DNA from: an uncultured Verrucomicrobiota bacterium
Lineage (GTDB): Bacteria > Verrucomicrobiota > Verrucomicrobiia > Limisphaerales > UBA9464
Direction: 5' to 3'
Assembly: GCA_903939515.1 (NCBI GenBank)
Contig: CAJAHH010000047.1
Coordinates: 1-58,221 of the forward strand
DNA: 58,221 nt
Below, piece by piece: positions 45,234 through 54,208 of this stretch; positions within the stretch are counted from its first letter, which is position 1; each line of letters starts with the position of its first letter. The position numbers and the translations under genes were made by a program. The notes beneath the pieces were generated by a model. The model was given only the letters and a program-made list of their open reading frames with translations, had not been told where the DNA came from and made no database searches.

Positions 45234-46388
45234 TTACCGTCGAAATGAGGCCGCGAAATCCGATGCGTCACCGGCCACGGTTTTTTTCACGAAGCGCGAT
45301 CCAGCGATGAGTTCTTGAAGTTTCAGTGCATAGGCTTCGGCATCGAGCGGAAGCGTTACCGTCTGGCTCGTCAGGCCTGAATACAGCATGGCATTGGCCA
45401 GTTCCACTGAGGCCAGTCCGTCGGGCCCGGGAGCGATGAGCGGTTTTCCATCGAGAATTGCCTCGGTGAAATTAGTCATCAGTTGAGCATGCGGCTGATC
45501 GGCGTTGTCGAAAGGAATTTCCACGTTCCACGACTCCGGTTTGGCGAAGCCGGATTGGGACGTGCGGCTGAACTCGGTCATGTCGCTGAGATTGCGGATG
45601 AAGCGCAGTTTGCCGTCTTCCATCACGGCCCGGCCGCGGGTACCGGTGAGTTCGAGCCGGTTGGTTCCCGGTGACTCACCGGTGCTGGCTACGAACACGC
45701 CGGTGGCGCCGGAGGGATAGTCGAGGTAGGCCGTGACGTTGTCTTCCACCTCGATGGCGTGGTCGCGACCGAGGGTGACATGAGCCCGCAGCGACGAGGG
45801 CATCCCCAGCAGCCAGGCGAGGATATCGAGGTTGTGGAGGCATTGGTTGAGGAGCACACCGCCGCCTTCGCCCGCCCAGGTGGCCCGCCAGCCGCCGCTC
45901 GCGTAATACGCGTCGGTCCGGTACCAGTCGGTGTTAATCCAGTTCACCCGGACGATCCGTCCCAACTCGCCCGATTCGATGAGGTGCCGCAGCTTCTGGT
46001 ATCGGGGTTCCACGCGCAGTTGGAACATGCCGCCGAACACCGTCTTCGGGTTCCGCTCATGGGCGGCGATCAGCTTGAGGGCGTCGGCCTTGTGGGCAGA
46101 AATAGGCTTCTCGACCATGAGGTGCACGCCGGCGTCGAGGGCGGCGATGCCGAGGTCGGTGTGCTGGTAGTGGGGCGTCGCCACCAAGACGGCATCGACC
46201 GCGCCTGAGGCGATGAGCGCACGGGCGTCGTTCCAAGCGGCCAGCGGACGGTAGGCCTCCATCTTGGCCGGCGTTGTCGAACACACCGCCACCAGTTCGC
46301 AACGGGGCACCTTGCCAGCCTGCAAGTAGGTGGCGTGGTGGCGACCGATGTTGCCAAGGCCGATGAGGCCGAGACGGAGGGATTTCAT
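45234..46388 (-). CDS. Gfo/Idh/MocA family oxidoreductase
   Basis: This 384-residue NAD(P)-dependent enzyme has an N-terminal Rossmann fold (LGLIGLGNIGRHHATYLQAG), the family EKP motif (HLMVEKPISAHKADALKLIA) with the active-site Lys, and a C-terminal alpha/beta domain (NWINTDWYRTDAYYASGGWR, NQCLHNLDILAWLLGMPSSL). Family members oxidise or reduce sugars and inositols. No signal peptide is seen, so it is cytoplasmic. It is the last gene of the minus-strand cluster with an aldo/keto reductase, a heme protein and UxaE, which suggests sugar or uronate breakdown. Confidence 0.92.
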   Translation of the reverse strand: MKSLRLGLIGLGNIGRHHATYLQAGKVPRCELVAVCSTTPAKMEAYRPLAAWNDARALIASGAVDAVLVATPHYQHTDLGIAALDAGVHLMVEKPISAHKADALKLIAAHERNPKTVFGGMFQLRVEPRYQKLRHLIESGELGRIVRVNWINTDWYRTDAYYASGGWRATWAGEGGGVLLNQCLHNLDILAWLLGMPSSLRAHVTLGRDHAIEVEDNVTAYLDYPSGATGVFVASTGESPGTNRLELTGTRGRAVMEDGKLRFIRNLSDMTEFSRTSQSGFAKPESWNVEIPFDNADQPHAQLMTNFTEAILDGKPLIAPGPDGLASVELANAMLYSGLTSQTVTLPLDAEAYALKLQELIAGSRFVKKTVAGDASDFAASFRR

Positions 46389-46436
46389 GGTTCTCGTTGT
46401 CAGAGGTGCATCGACGCGCGGTGGGTCCGTCGGGGC

Positions 46437-47369
46437 TCAGTTGTTCTCGGGCAGACCTTCGACATGCCCGAGGTTGTGGACGGGCCGGAAAATCGCCTGA
46501 ACCTCTTCCAGCAGACCGGTGTCGATGGGTTCTTCAATCCAGCGCGCCCAGTTGCGGATGTTCTCCGGGTTGGCGCTGCCGGCGATGGTGGTGGCGATGT
46601 CGGGATGTGCGCAGGAAAACTGCAGAGCCAGTTTGGCGATGTCGGAGCCACGTTGGGCGCAGAGCGCGGCCGCGGCACGAGCGGCCGCCTTCACCGCCTC
46701 AGGCTCCTTGAGCCAGGCCGGCAAGGGAGCGTTGGTGAGCAGGCGTGCGCTGAAGGGTCCGGCATTCATGGCGCCGATCCCGCGGGCCTTCAGGTAGGGC
46801 ACCGTCTCCTCGGCGAAGCGGGTGTTCTGGAGGGTGTACTGGTTGTAGCTGAGCACGCAGTCCACCGGGGCTTGATCGGCGATGACGCGGAAGATCTTCT
46901 GCGGATAGCCGCTGAAGCCCACGAAGCGCACCTTGCCGGCGGCCACGGCCTTGCGGAGGGCCGGCAGCGTCTCGTCAACGATTTGCTGCATGGGCACGAA
47001 CTCGATGTCGTGGCAGAGCAAGATGTCGAGGTGGTCAGTGCCCAAACGATGTAAGGACACGTCGATGGACTCGGCCACCCGGCGCGCCGAGAAGTCGAAG
47101 TGCTGGAGATCGTAGCGGCCCAGCTTGGTGCACAGCGTGTATTGCTCGCGCGGCACGCCCTTGAGCGCGACACCGAGCAACACCTCGCTCATGCCCCGCC
47201 CGTAAAAGGGCGAGGTGTCGATGAGGCTCAGACCGCAGTCGAGGGCCACGCGCACGCTGCGCAGGGCTTCATCGACGGTGACGTTGCGGAATTCCTGGCC
47301 CAGCGAACTGGCGCCGAATCCGAGGATTGGCAGCGACAGTCCGGTGGTTCCGAGGGGTCGGGTTTGCAT
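46437..47369 (-). CDS. aldo/keto reductase, L-galactose dehydrogenase-like
   Basis: A 310-residue TIM-barrel enzyme of the aldo/keto reductase family with the catalytic set Asp (IDTSPFYGRG), Tyr of the same loop, Lys (TLCTKLGRYDL) and His (DILLCHDIEF). The stretches LGFGASSLGQEF, FDFSARRVAESIDVSLHRLG and IVDETLPALRKAVAAGKVRF resemble L-galactose/L-fucose dehydrogenases more than other branches. This points to NAD-dependent oxidation of an L-sugar, though the substrate must be tested. It lies between the fused heme protein and the Gfo/Idh/MocA gene. Confidence 0.88.
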   Translation of the reverse strand: MQTRPLGTTGLSLPILGFGASSLGQEFRNVTVDEALRSVRVALDCGLSLIDTSPFYGRGMSEVLLGVALKGVPREQYTLCTKLGRYDLQHFDFSARRVAESIDVSLHRLGTDHLDILLCHDIEFVPMQQIVDETLPALRKAVAAGKVRFVGFSGYPQKIFRVIADQAPVDCVLSYNQYTLQNTRFAEETVPYLKARGIGAMNAGPFSARLLTNAPLPAWLKEPEAVKAAARAAAALCAQRGSDIAKLALQFSCAHPDIATTIAGSANPENIRNWARWIEEPIDTGLLEEVQAIFRPVHNLGHVEGLPENN

Positions 47370-47407
47370 GCGGGTGATGGGAGTTTCAGACCGTCGAGAT
47401 CCGAGAG

Positions 47408-50400
47408 TTACTCGTAGATATCACCGGCAGGCCGGGCCATCTTGCCCCATTTTTCCCATCCGGGAATCGGGTGTTCCTTGAGGATTTCCTCGACCATGTA
47501 GAAGTCTGAACGCTTCTCGGTTTTGGCCCGGACCTTGGCCACCTGCTCAGCGCTGACCGGCGGCAAGTTGTTGCCGAAGGACTGGCGGACGTAGCTGATC
47601 ACGCCGGCGGCCTCTTCGTCGGTGATCATGCCGCCGAAGCCGAGCATCGGGGGTACGCCGTTCTTCGGGCCGAAGCGCTGGCCACCCAGCTCCAGCGGAC
47701 CCCAGAGACCCTTGAGCACCACCTTGATGAGGCGCTCGTCTTCGGCCAGCCACGGATTGTTGGCCACATTCAGCGGCGGATAAATGCCGGCCACGCCTGC
47801 TCCGTTGGATTGATGGCAGGTGGCGCAATGGGCGTCGCGGTGGAAGACTTCCTTACCGAGGTCGTACTGCTTTTTCTCGGCGGCGTTCAACGTGCGGGTC
47901 GGTCCGTAGACGACTTGATCTGCGGACGGCGGGGCGGCACCGATCTTGAAGTTTCCAGCCAAGTAGGCCTTGGCATTGGGATTGTCGGCGAAGGCGTTGG
48001 GTTCGGCCTTGGCCAGTGTGGCGACCGATTGCTTGAAGGTGCTCTCGAGGATTTGGCGGGTGACCGGGCTCATCCACTTGTCGAGCGGTTGCCGCAGGCC
48101 TTCCAGCACGATGCGGGCTCCCTGATCACCGGGTAGCCACGAGGCACCTACGATGGCTTCCAGTCGTACGCGGCCGTGAGGGTCGTTGACCGCCTGGCGG
48201 AACAAGTCTTGCGAACCGGGGATTTGATGCGCCGTGTAGCGCAGCACGTGGGCCGCAGCCGCCCGAGCTTGATGGGAACGGGCATTGAGTGCGGCGCGCA
48301 GCAGCCCGGCGTCGGGCTTGTTCTGGGCCCAGGTGGCCCACAGGGCTTCGCACAGGTGGCGATCGTAGAGAGGGTCCTTGCGGTCGAGCTGGGTGGCCCA
48401 GGCCTTCACGGCCGGGAGGACTTGTGCGGCCGGCCGACCGCGCAGTTCGCGGCGCGTCCGGTAGCGGGTGCGGTACTCGGGCGACTTCAAGTTCTCGAGC
48501 AGTTCCGGGACGCTGGCACCCGCGACCTTCGAGGGCTTCACCAGCGGGCGCGACGGGTAGGTGACCCGATAAATGCGGCCATGGTCATGGTCGCGCTTCG
48601 GATCGCGGGCGTTGTGCTGCATGTGCCCGATGAGGGCGTTGTGCCAGTCGAGGAAGTACAGCGAACCATCCGGCGCGAACTCGAGGTCCACCGGGCGGAA
48701 GTTGGGATCGCTGGAGCTGATGAGGTCGCCCGCCAGGGAGCCGGTGAACCCGGATCCGTCTTCGCGCACCGCGCTGAAGTTCAGACCCAGGAACCCAATG
48801 CTGTTGCAGGTCATGAACTGACCTTGGCGATCGTCGGGGAAATGGCGGGAGGAGACGAATTCCGAGCCCGAGGTGGGCCGAGACCGCTTGGGCACATACT
48901 CGCCGGCGCGTTGGATTTCCACGCCATACGGCATCTTGGCCGAGATGGGAAGACCCCAGTAATTCTCGCCGCTGGAGGCGTCGGACAGCACGCACTGCTC
49001 CCAGTCGTCGAAGGCGATGCCCCAGGGGTTGTTGACGTCGCTTTGGATGGTGCGCTCCAGGCGGAAGTTCTTCGGATCGAAGCGCCAGGCGCCGCCGTCG
49101 TTCACGCGCTGCGGACCATAGGGCGTCTCGACCTGGCTGTGCAGGAAGCGGCCCTCGAGCAAATAGAACGCGCCCGAGGCGTCGGCGCTGTAGGCCGAAA
49201 TCGCGTGGTGCGTGTCATGCGTGTCGAAGCCGTGCATGAGGATCTCCAGCCGGTCCGACTTGTCGTCGTGGTTGGAATCGACCAGCAGGCAGAGGTTGGG
49301 TTCCTGTGAGAGGTACACACCCTCGGGGGCCAGCTCGAAACCGATGGGCAGGTGGAGATTTCGGGCGAAGATCGTCTGCTTGTCGGCCTTCCCGTCGTGA
49401 TTGGTGTCTTCAAGGATGATGAGCTTGTCATCAGGTCGGGCATCACCCGGTCGGTAGTGCGGATAGCTGGGCATCACCGCGACCCAGAGGCGTCCCTGGT
49501 TGTCGAAGGACATTTGCACCGGGTTCTTGAGATCGGGGAACTCCTTCTCGGAGGCGAAGAGCTCGACCTTGTAGCCGGGCATTACGGTCATCTTCTCGAT
49601 GGCCTTCTCGCCATCGAGGTAGTCCACCGAGCGCTTAAAATTGGTGGGCACCTCCGGCAGGGAGCGGGTCTTGGAGTCGTCCGCCGCGAGGTCCTTGCGC
49701 TTGCCGGCGGCGATCTCATGAACGACCTGGTCGCGCAGGGTCATCATCTCGCGGGTCTTGAGGATTTCGGCCGGATAATTTTGTGGGCCGAAGGGATCGT
49801 AGCGCTGGCCGTGCGTGTGCACGCCGTTGACCAGGTTGTAGTCGTTGTTCCAGAAGAAGTCCTTGTCGAGCACCGCCTTGTGGACGAGCTCCGGGTCGGC
49901 CTTAGATGCTTTGCGCTGACGGCCGAAGGTGCCGTCGGCGAGCATTACGGCCAGTTCCTGATAGCCCAATTCCGTGGGCGCGAACCCATTGATGGTGAGC
50001 GGGGCCAAGGACTTCTTGTTCAGGCGGGCCTGCGTGGCCGCGAAGAGATCGACGAAGGTGAGTCCGCGCCGCTTGGCCACCGAGGCCATGGCCTTGGAAT
50101 ACAGGGCCAGATTGGCGTTCTCCTGCTTGCCGTCCGGCAAATCGCGTTTGGCCGACAGATTTTCGAAGGCGATGGGCGAGACGAGCACCAATCGGGGCGC
50201 GGCCGCGCCATTGTAGGCTTTGGAGAGCGTGTGCGTGACCCAGGCGTCGAGTTCGGCCTCGAAGTTACCGACCTTGTCCGGGCCGTCGAAGGACTCGTTG
50301 TACCCGAAGAAGCCGATGACCGTGTCGGCCTGCAAATGCGTGAGCCATTGATCCGGTGTGGGATAGAATCCGCGGCCGAAATGCGAATTCAGGTCGGGAT

Positions 50401-50749
50401 GGAATTTTTCCGCGCCGGGAAAGGCCCACTGCGAAACGCGGCCCGGGTGCGGCCGGAATCCCGCGGTGTCGCCGGGCCGGCCCATGTTGCGCACGATGAG
50501 GTTCAGTTCGGGATAGCGCAGGTGCAGTTCAGTCTCCAGGCGGCTGAAGTACACGTCGCGCTCGGCCAGTCCGTTGCCGATGAAGACGATGCGCTCGCCG
50601 GCTGAGGGTTTGGCGAGCGCCTGTGAACGGGCCGAGGTCGCGGTGACCGGCAAGGCGGTGGGCGCGTGGGCGCGCTTGTCGGCGTCGGCACCATGGAGGT
50701 CAGCGACGGCCAGCACGGCTGCGGTGAGCAAAGCCAGGGAGGATTTCAT
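47408..50749 (-). CDS. SGNH-like domain fused to PVC-type heme-binding CxxCH protein
   Basis: A 1113-residue exported protein. Residues about 45-280 form an SGNH-like domain (GERIVFIGNGLAERDVYFSR, VIGFFGYNESFDGP, LTINGFAPTELGYQEL) in which the nucleophile Ser (GNGL for GDSL) and the catalytic His look lost. After a linker comes the dehydrogenase-like propeller (FDNQGRLWVAVMPSYPHYRP, LEDTNHDGKADKQTIF, FAPDGSLYFLDWHNALIGHM), then HEAT-like helices, then a cytochrome c domain with CATCH near residue 973. It equals the products of 38188-39123 and 35155-38181 joined. Likely a periplasmic electron-transfer oxidase of a sugar; substrate unknown. Confidence 0.92.
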   Translation of the reverse strand: MKSSLALLTAAVLAVADLHGADADKRAHAPTALPVTATSARSQALAKPSAGERIVFIGNGLAERDVYFSRLETELHLRYPELNLIVRNMGRPGDTAGFRPHPGRVSQWAFPGAEKFHPDLNSHFGRGFYPTPDQWLTHLQADTVIGFFGYNESFDGPDKVGNFEAELDAWVTHTLSKAYNGAAAPRLVLVSPIAFENLSAKRDLPDGKQENANLALYSKAMASVAKRRGLTFVDLFAATQARLNKKSLAPLTINGFAPTELGYQELAVMLADGTFGRQRKASKADPELVHKAVLDKDFFWNNDYNLVNGVHTHGQRYDPFGPQNYPAEILKTREMMTLRDQVVHEIAAGKRKDLAADDSKTRSLPEVPTNFKRSVDYLDGEKAIEKMTVMPGYKVELFASEKEFPDLKNPVQMSFDNQGRLWVAVMPSYPHYRPGDARPDDKLIILEDTNHDGKADKQTIFARNLHLPIGFELAPEGVYLSQEPNLCLLVDSNHDDKSDRLEILMHGFDTHDTHHAISAYSADASGAFYLLEGRFLHSQVETPYGPQRVNDGGAWRFDPKNFRLERTIQSDVNNPWGIAFDDWEQCVLSDASSGENYWGLPISAKMPYGVEIQRAGEYVPKRSRPTSGSEFVSSRHFPDDRQGQFMTCNSIGFLGLNFSAVREDGSGFTGSLAGDLISSSDPNFRPVDLEFAPDGSLYFLDWHNALIGHMQHNARDPKRDHDHGRIYRVTYPSRPLVKPSKVAGASVPELLENLKSPEYRTRYRTRRELRGRPAAQVLPAVKAWATQLDRKDPLYDRHLCEALWATWAQNKPDAGLLRAALNARSHQARAAAAHVLRYTAHQIPGSQDLFRQAVNDPHGRVRLEAIVGASWLPGDQGARIVLEGLRQPLDKWMSPVTRQILESTFKQSVATLAKAEPNAFADNPNAKAYLAGNFKIGAAPPSADQVVYGPTRTLNAAEKKQYDLGKEVFHRDAHCATCHQSNGAGVAGIYPPLNVANNPWLAEDERLIKVVLKGLWGPLELGGQRFGPKNGVPPMLGFGGMITDEEAAGVISYVRQSFGNNLPPVSAEQVAKVRAKTEKRSDFYMVEEILKEHPIPGWEKWGKMARPAGDIYE

Positions 50750-50797
50750 TTTGGAAAAGAGGCTCGGGTGATCTTTAGAAAAACGGTGGGAGAGTGG

Positions 50798-52057
50798 TCA
50801 GTCGAGGAAAAGGGGGCGGATGTGCCGCGAAAACAAGTTGTCGGTCACATTGCGGGCTACGAACGCCTCATGCGTGCGCAGCGCCTGCAAGTAGCGGTCG
50901 CCCTTCTTGGCGGCGATCTTGAAGCCCACGTGCAGCAACTGGCGCAGGCTGGGATTGAAGTCCGGGTGCTTCGGATCATGCCGCAGCGCCCCAGTGAACT
51001 GCGCGGAGGTCCATCCAGCAACTTCCGCGGCGCCCGGGAGTCGGGACCGGTCGATGTCGATCACCGTGGCGTACGGAGCACACAGCTCGTCGATGTGCTC
51101 CAACGCGGCCGCGTACAAGTCTTTGGCCAACTCCAGCCCGTCACCGCCGGCCTCGGCCAGGCCGATGACTTCTTCGAGCCAGGTGGTGCCCGCGGTCTTC
51201 AGGTGCAAGCCAGCCCCGGTGCGGCGGATCGCTCGGGCGATGGGCCCGTAAATGGAGAACTTGTCGCTGCCCGAGTGGACGCTGAGCTTGAGCTCGGCGG
51301 GCAGGCCATAGCGTCGGATGGCCTCGGCGATAACGGCCAAGTCGTCGTTGAACTCTCGCTCGAACTGGGCGACATCACCGACATAATCCACGCCCTTGTT
51401 GAAGCGGCCGGTGAATTTCGGCGCGATGGTTTGCACGGGCACACCGGCCTCAGCCAGTGCTGCCAGGATGACCATCAAGGCCGGCGGGGTTTGCGGCGCG
51501 TCGGTTTCATCCATGGATACCTCGGTGATGAAGCGTCCGATGCTTTTGACGGCGGCGATGTGCCGATACAGCGTCCCGGCCTCTTGAGTGGCCTTGAGGA
51601 ATTGGGCGGCGATCCGCCGGATATCCTCGCGAGTCGTGACCAGCGGTTCGGCAATACCCGGTACGACTTGGATTCCGATCAACTCGGGATGCCGTTCCAG
51701 GAAGGATTCGACTGCCTCGGGTGCGGCCGGCTGACCAATGAAATCAGCCACATCGATGGTGTAGAAGTCGCAGTGCGGCAAGAAGCGTCCCACTGTTTCC
51801 AGGCGGATATGATCGGCATCCAAGAAGTGCGGAGCCACCCAGCCGAGGGCCGTCACGGCGGCATCGGCGGCGGCACGGGTGGCCGAAGGCTCAGAACCGA
51901 TGATGGAGTGCTCGCGGTTGGACTTGTTCCAGACCGGAATGATTTCGACACCCTGTTCTAAGGCGAGTTGGCAGGCGCGCAGTTGGGCTTGCGCTTGGTG
52001 GGCAAATCGGTCGCCGATGCCGATAGAAAATCGGCCGAGGATCAGGGGTTGGCTCAT
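50798..52057 (-). CDS. uxaE: tagaturonate epimerase UxaE-like
   Basis: This 419-residue cytoplasmic protein matches the UxaE family, which converts D-tagaturonate and D-fructuronate in galacturonate breakdown. Family-like blocks are PLILGRFSIGIGDRFAHQAQ, FYTIDVADFIG, KFTGRFNKGVDYVGDVAQFE, LKLSVHSGSDKFSIYGPIAR and GLHLKTAGTTWLEEVIGLAE. His and Asp residues in the second half could bind the metal. It lies upstream of the fused heme protein and the two sugar oxidoreductases on the same strand, which fits uronate use. The call comes from recalled family motifs. Confidence 0.8.
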   Translation of the reverse strand: MSQPLILGRFSIGIGDRFAHQAQAQLRACQLALEQGVEIIPVWNKSNREHSIIGSEPSATRAAADAAVTALGWVAPHFLDADHIRLETVGRFLPHCDFYTIDVADFIGQPAAPEAVESFLERHPELIGIQVVPGIAEPLVTTREDIRRIAAQFLKATQEAGTLYRHIAAVKSIGRFITEVSMDETDAPQTPPALMVILAALAEAGVPVQTIAPKFTGRFNKGVDYVGDVAQFEREFNDDLAVIAEAIRRYGLPAELKLSVHSGSDKFSIYGPIARAIRRTGAGLHLKTAGTTWLEEVIGLAEAGGDGLELAKDLYAAALEHIDELCAPYATVIDIDRSRLPGAAEVAGWTSAQFTGALRHDPKHPDFNPSLRQLLHVGFKIAAKKGDRYLQALRTHEAFVARNVTDNLFSRHIRPLFLD

Positions 52058-52106
52058 GGACTCTTTCGAAGCCTAACCGCGTGGCCCAGCTGGAGGCCAA
52101 CCTTTC

Positions 52107-53417
52107 TCAGGCCACACTCCGTACGACTTTCTCGATGATTTGGAGTCCTTCTTCGGCCTGGGTCCGCGACAAGTTGAGCGCCGGCAGGAGTCGGACAATT
52201 TGTGTGCCGCTGGGGATGGTCAGCACGCCAGCTTCGTGCAGCCGGTTCACCATTTGGAGGCTCGACACCGTTTCTTCCCGTTTGAAGCCCGGAATTTGGT
52301 CGAAGGGCTGCAATTCGATGCCCAGCATGAAGCCCAGTCCGCGGGCTCCCCGGACCACGCCCGGATACTGCTCGGCCAACCGGGAGATCTCAGCATGCAA
52401 GAATTGGCCGGTGGTCCGGACGTTGTCGGCCAGTTTTTCGCGTTCGATCACGTCGAGGATGCGCAGCGCCACCGCACAACCGAGCGGGGTGCCGCCGAAG
52501 GTGGTGCCATGCGTGCCCGGCCCGAGGATTTGCCCAAGCGCAACACCGTGGGCCTCGTCGCGGAGCCAGAAAGCCCCGATGGGGAAGCCTCCGCCCAAGG
52601 ACTTGGCCATGGAGATGCCGTCCGGAATAAATGATTCGCCCCCGGCGACGCCTTCGAGCATCCGCTGGAAACTCTGGAACCGACCGGAGCGGAAATGCCC
52701 GCACTGCACCGCATCGACGAGCAGCAACAAGCGCTTTTCGTCGCAGAGCTTGCGCAGTCCCAACAGGTATTCGGCCGACGCCGGGGTGATACCGCCTTCG
52801 CCCTGAATGCCCTCGATGAGGATGGCCGCCGTCGCGGGCGAAATAGCTTCGCGCGCCGCGTCTAGGTCGTTGAACGGGATGTGTCGGAACCCTTCCACCA
52901 GGGGCTCGAAGCCCTTCTTCACCTTCTCCTGACCGGTGGCCGAGATGCTCGCCAGCGTGCGCCCGTGGAAGGAGTTTACTGCTGTGAGAATTTCGAAGCG
53001 GCCTTCGTCGTGACCGAATTTCCGGACCGTCTTGTAGAGACCCTCGTTGGCCTCGGCTCCGGAATTGCAGAAGAACACCTTGCCTGGCGCCAGGTGACCG
53101 ACCAGGCGTTGGGCCAATCGGCCTTGGGGCTCCTGGTAGTAAAGGTTGGAGACGTGGACCAGCCGCCGCGATTGTTCCACCAGCGCCTCGGTGATTTCGG
53201 GATGGGCGTGACCCAGTGAACACACGGCGATGCCGCCGCCCAAATCGAGGTAGCGTTTGCCGGAGACATCCCAAACATGGCTGCCGGCGCCGTGGCTCAA
53301 GGCCAGGTTGAATCGACCGTAGCTCGGCACTACAAAGCGTTGGAACAGCTCGCGGATTTCCTGTTGCTGATTCTTCAGGATCGGCGGAGGCGTCGGCAGG
53401 ATCACCCGGTCATTCAT
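52107..53417 (-). CDS. class III aminotransferase, acetylornithine aminotransferase-like
   Basis: A 436-residue PLP enzyme. It shows VWDVSGKRYLDLGGGIAVCS, the phosphate-binding FFCNSGAEANEGLYKTVRKF, NSFHGRTLASISATGQEK, EGIQGEGGITPAS, the PLP Asp in LVDAVQCGHFRSG, and the Schiff-base Lys in ISMAKSLGGGFPIGAF. ArgD-type proteins fit best (acetylornithine to acetylglutamate semialdehyde in arginine synthesis), but ornithine or 4-aminobutyrate aminotransferases are near relatives. The usual DEVQ is DAVQ here. Start ATG at 53417; the in-frame part upstream covers the repeat motifs and is not coding. Confidence 0.85.
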   Translation of the reverse strand: MNDRVILPTPPPILKNQQQEIRELFQRFVVPSYGRFNLALSHGAGSHVWDVSGKRYLDLGGGIAVCSLGHAHPEITEALVEQSRRLVHVSNLYYQEPQGRLAQRLVGHLAPGKVFFCNSGAEANEGLYKTVRKFGHDEGRFEILTAVNSFHGRTLASISATGQEKVKKGFEPLVEGFRHIPFNDLDAAREAISPATAAILIEGIQGEGGITPASAEYLLGLRKLCDEKRLLLLVDAVQCGHFRSGRFQSFQRMLEGVAGGESFIPDGISMAKSLGGGFPIGAFWLRDEAHGVALGQILGPGTHGTTFGGTPLGCAVALRILDVIEREKLADNVRTTGQFLHAEISRLAEQYPGVVRGARGLGFMLGIELQPFDQIPGFKREETVSSLQMVNRLHEAGVLTIPSGTQIVRLLPALNLSRTQAEEGLQIIEKVVRSVA

Positions 53418-53486
53418 CGTGTGGCGCGATATGCGGTCGCAATCTTTCCAAACGCAAAGAAAAACCGACGGCTCCTTCGGGCCGAA

Positions 53487-53512
53487 TTGCGCCAAACTGT
53501 TTGTTACCGGCG
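53487..53512 (+). repeat. TTGCGCCAAA/TGTTACC motif, copy 1
   Basis: TTGCGCCAAA, six bases, then TGTTACCGGCG. Same orientation as copy 2, 57 bases apart. Confidence 0.7.
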
Positions 53513-53543
53513 AGGGGTTGGGACTGAGGTGCTGAGAAGGTGG

Positions 53544-53569
53544 TTGCGCCAAAAGTCCTGTTACCGTCG
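53544..53569 (+). repeat. TTGCGCCAAA/TGTTACC motif, copy 2
   Basis: TTGCGCCAAAA, four bases, then TGTTACCGTCG; nearly the same layout as copy 1. Confidence 0.7.
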
Positions 53570-53696
53570 CCAACAGGGACAAATCGATGAGTTCTGGGAT
53601 GCGACAAGAGGTGTTGGAGAAGCTGCGAAGGTGCAACCAAGGTGCCGGGGCCGGGCATCACCCTAGCCCAGCTTCCCCTACCGGATTACACCGACT

Positions 53697-53720
53697 CGGG
53701 TAACACCCGTTTTGGCGCAA
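53697..53720 (-). repeat. TTGCGCCAAA/TGTTACC motif, copy 3 (inverted)
   Basis: On the minus strand TTGCGCCAAAA, four bases, then TGTTACCCG. The distal half is itself a small hairpin (CGGGT, three bases, ACCCG at 53697-53709). Confidence 0.7.
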
Positions 53721-53743
53721 CGAATCCGGGTGACGGGCAGCCA

Positions 53744-53767
53744 CGGGTAACGGTGAGTTCTGGCGCA
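53744..53767 (-). repeat. TTGCGCCAAA/TGTTACC motif, copy 4 (inverted, divergent)
   Basis: On the minus strand TGCGCCAGAA, a spacer, then CGTTACCCG. Less well kept than the other three, but the two halves and spacing agree. Confidence 0.55.
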
Positions 53768-53838
53768 CGGCGCGGGCAATCCCGATCTCGCCCCACAGAA
53801 TCCTTGCTCGGGGTCGTGCGTCGTGGTCTTTGGAGTCC

Positions 53839-54186
53839 ATGGAACGTGACACCCTCTTTCTTCTGAAGCATTGCTTTGTAGATGGTCCCGGGACGGCCTT
53901 TTATTGCCCGGAGTGTTCCGAGGTCAATGGGTTGCTCCACTACCATCCGGAACTGCGCCACTCGGTGGATGTGCGCTACGTCGAGTTTCAGCGTCCGCGT
54001 CCCGAGATCATCGCCCGACTTGGCGAGGCCAACCAGTCCTGTCCGGTGCTGGTGCTGGCGGCCGGCTCGCCGGGCGACGGGCCCGAAGTGAAACGCGCCG
54101 AGGGACAGGGCACCCGATTTGTCAGCGGATCCCGCGACATTGGTAACCACTGGGCCAACCGCTTCGGCACGTCGCGGCCGCACTGA
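53839..54186 (+). CDS. DUF3088 thioredoxin-like protein
   Basis: This 115-residue cytoplasmic protein matches DUF3088, a small thioredoxin-like family. The CxxC pair is in TAFYCPECSEVNGLL near residue 24, followed by VDVRYVEFQRPRPEIIARLG, the cis-Pro-like SCPVLVLAAG and the C-terminal GTRFVSGSRDIGNHWANRFG. A redox role is possible from the CxxC but has not been shown for the family. The start is ATG 53839. It lies next to the four-copy motif, with an esterase gene 22 bases after it. Confidence 0.82.
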   Translation: MERDTLFLLKHCFVDGPGTAFYCPECSEVNGLLHYHPELRHSVDVRYVEFQRPRPEIIARLGEANQSCPVLVLAAGSPGDGPEVKRAEGQGTRFVSGSRDIGNHWANRFGTSRPH

Positions 54187-54208
54187 ATTCCGCGACGCTT
54201 GGATTGCC

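Larger units (their letters stand above)
53418..53838. other. divergent intergenic region with four motif copies
   Basis: This 421-base gap separates the minus-strand aminotransferase from the plus-strand DUF3088 gene. It holds the four copies of a 24-26 bp motif listed separately and several short GC-rich hairpins. Open frames crossing it have no recognisable content. Confidence 0.6.

Noticed and set aside
48176-50605. Two long plus-strand frames (377 and 417 residues)
   Set aside because: Both are antisense to the fused SGNH-heme gene and have no recognisable domain.
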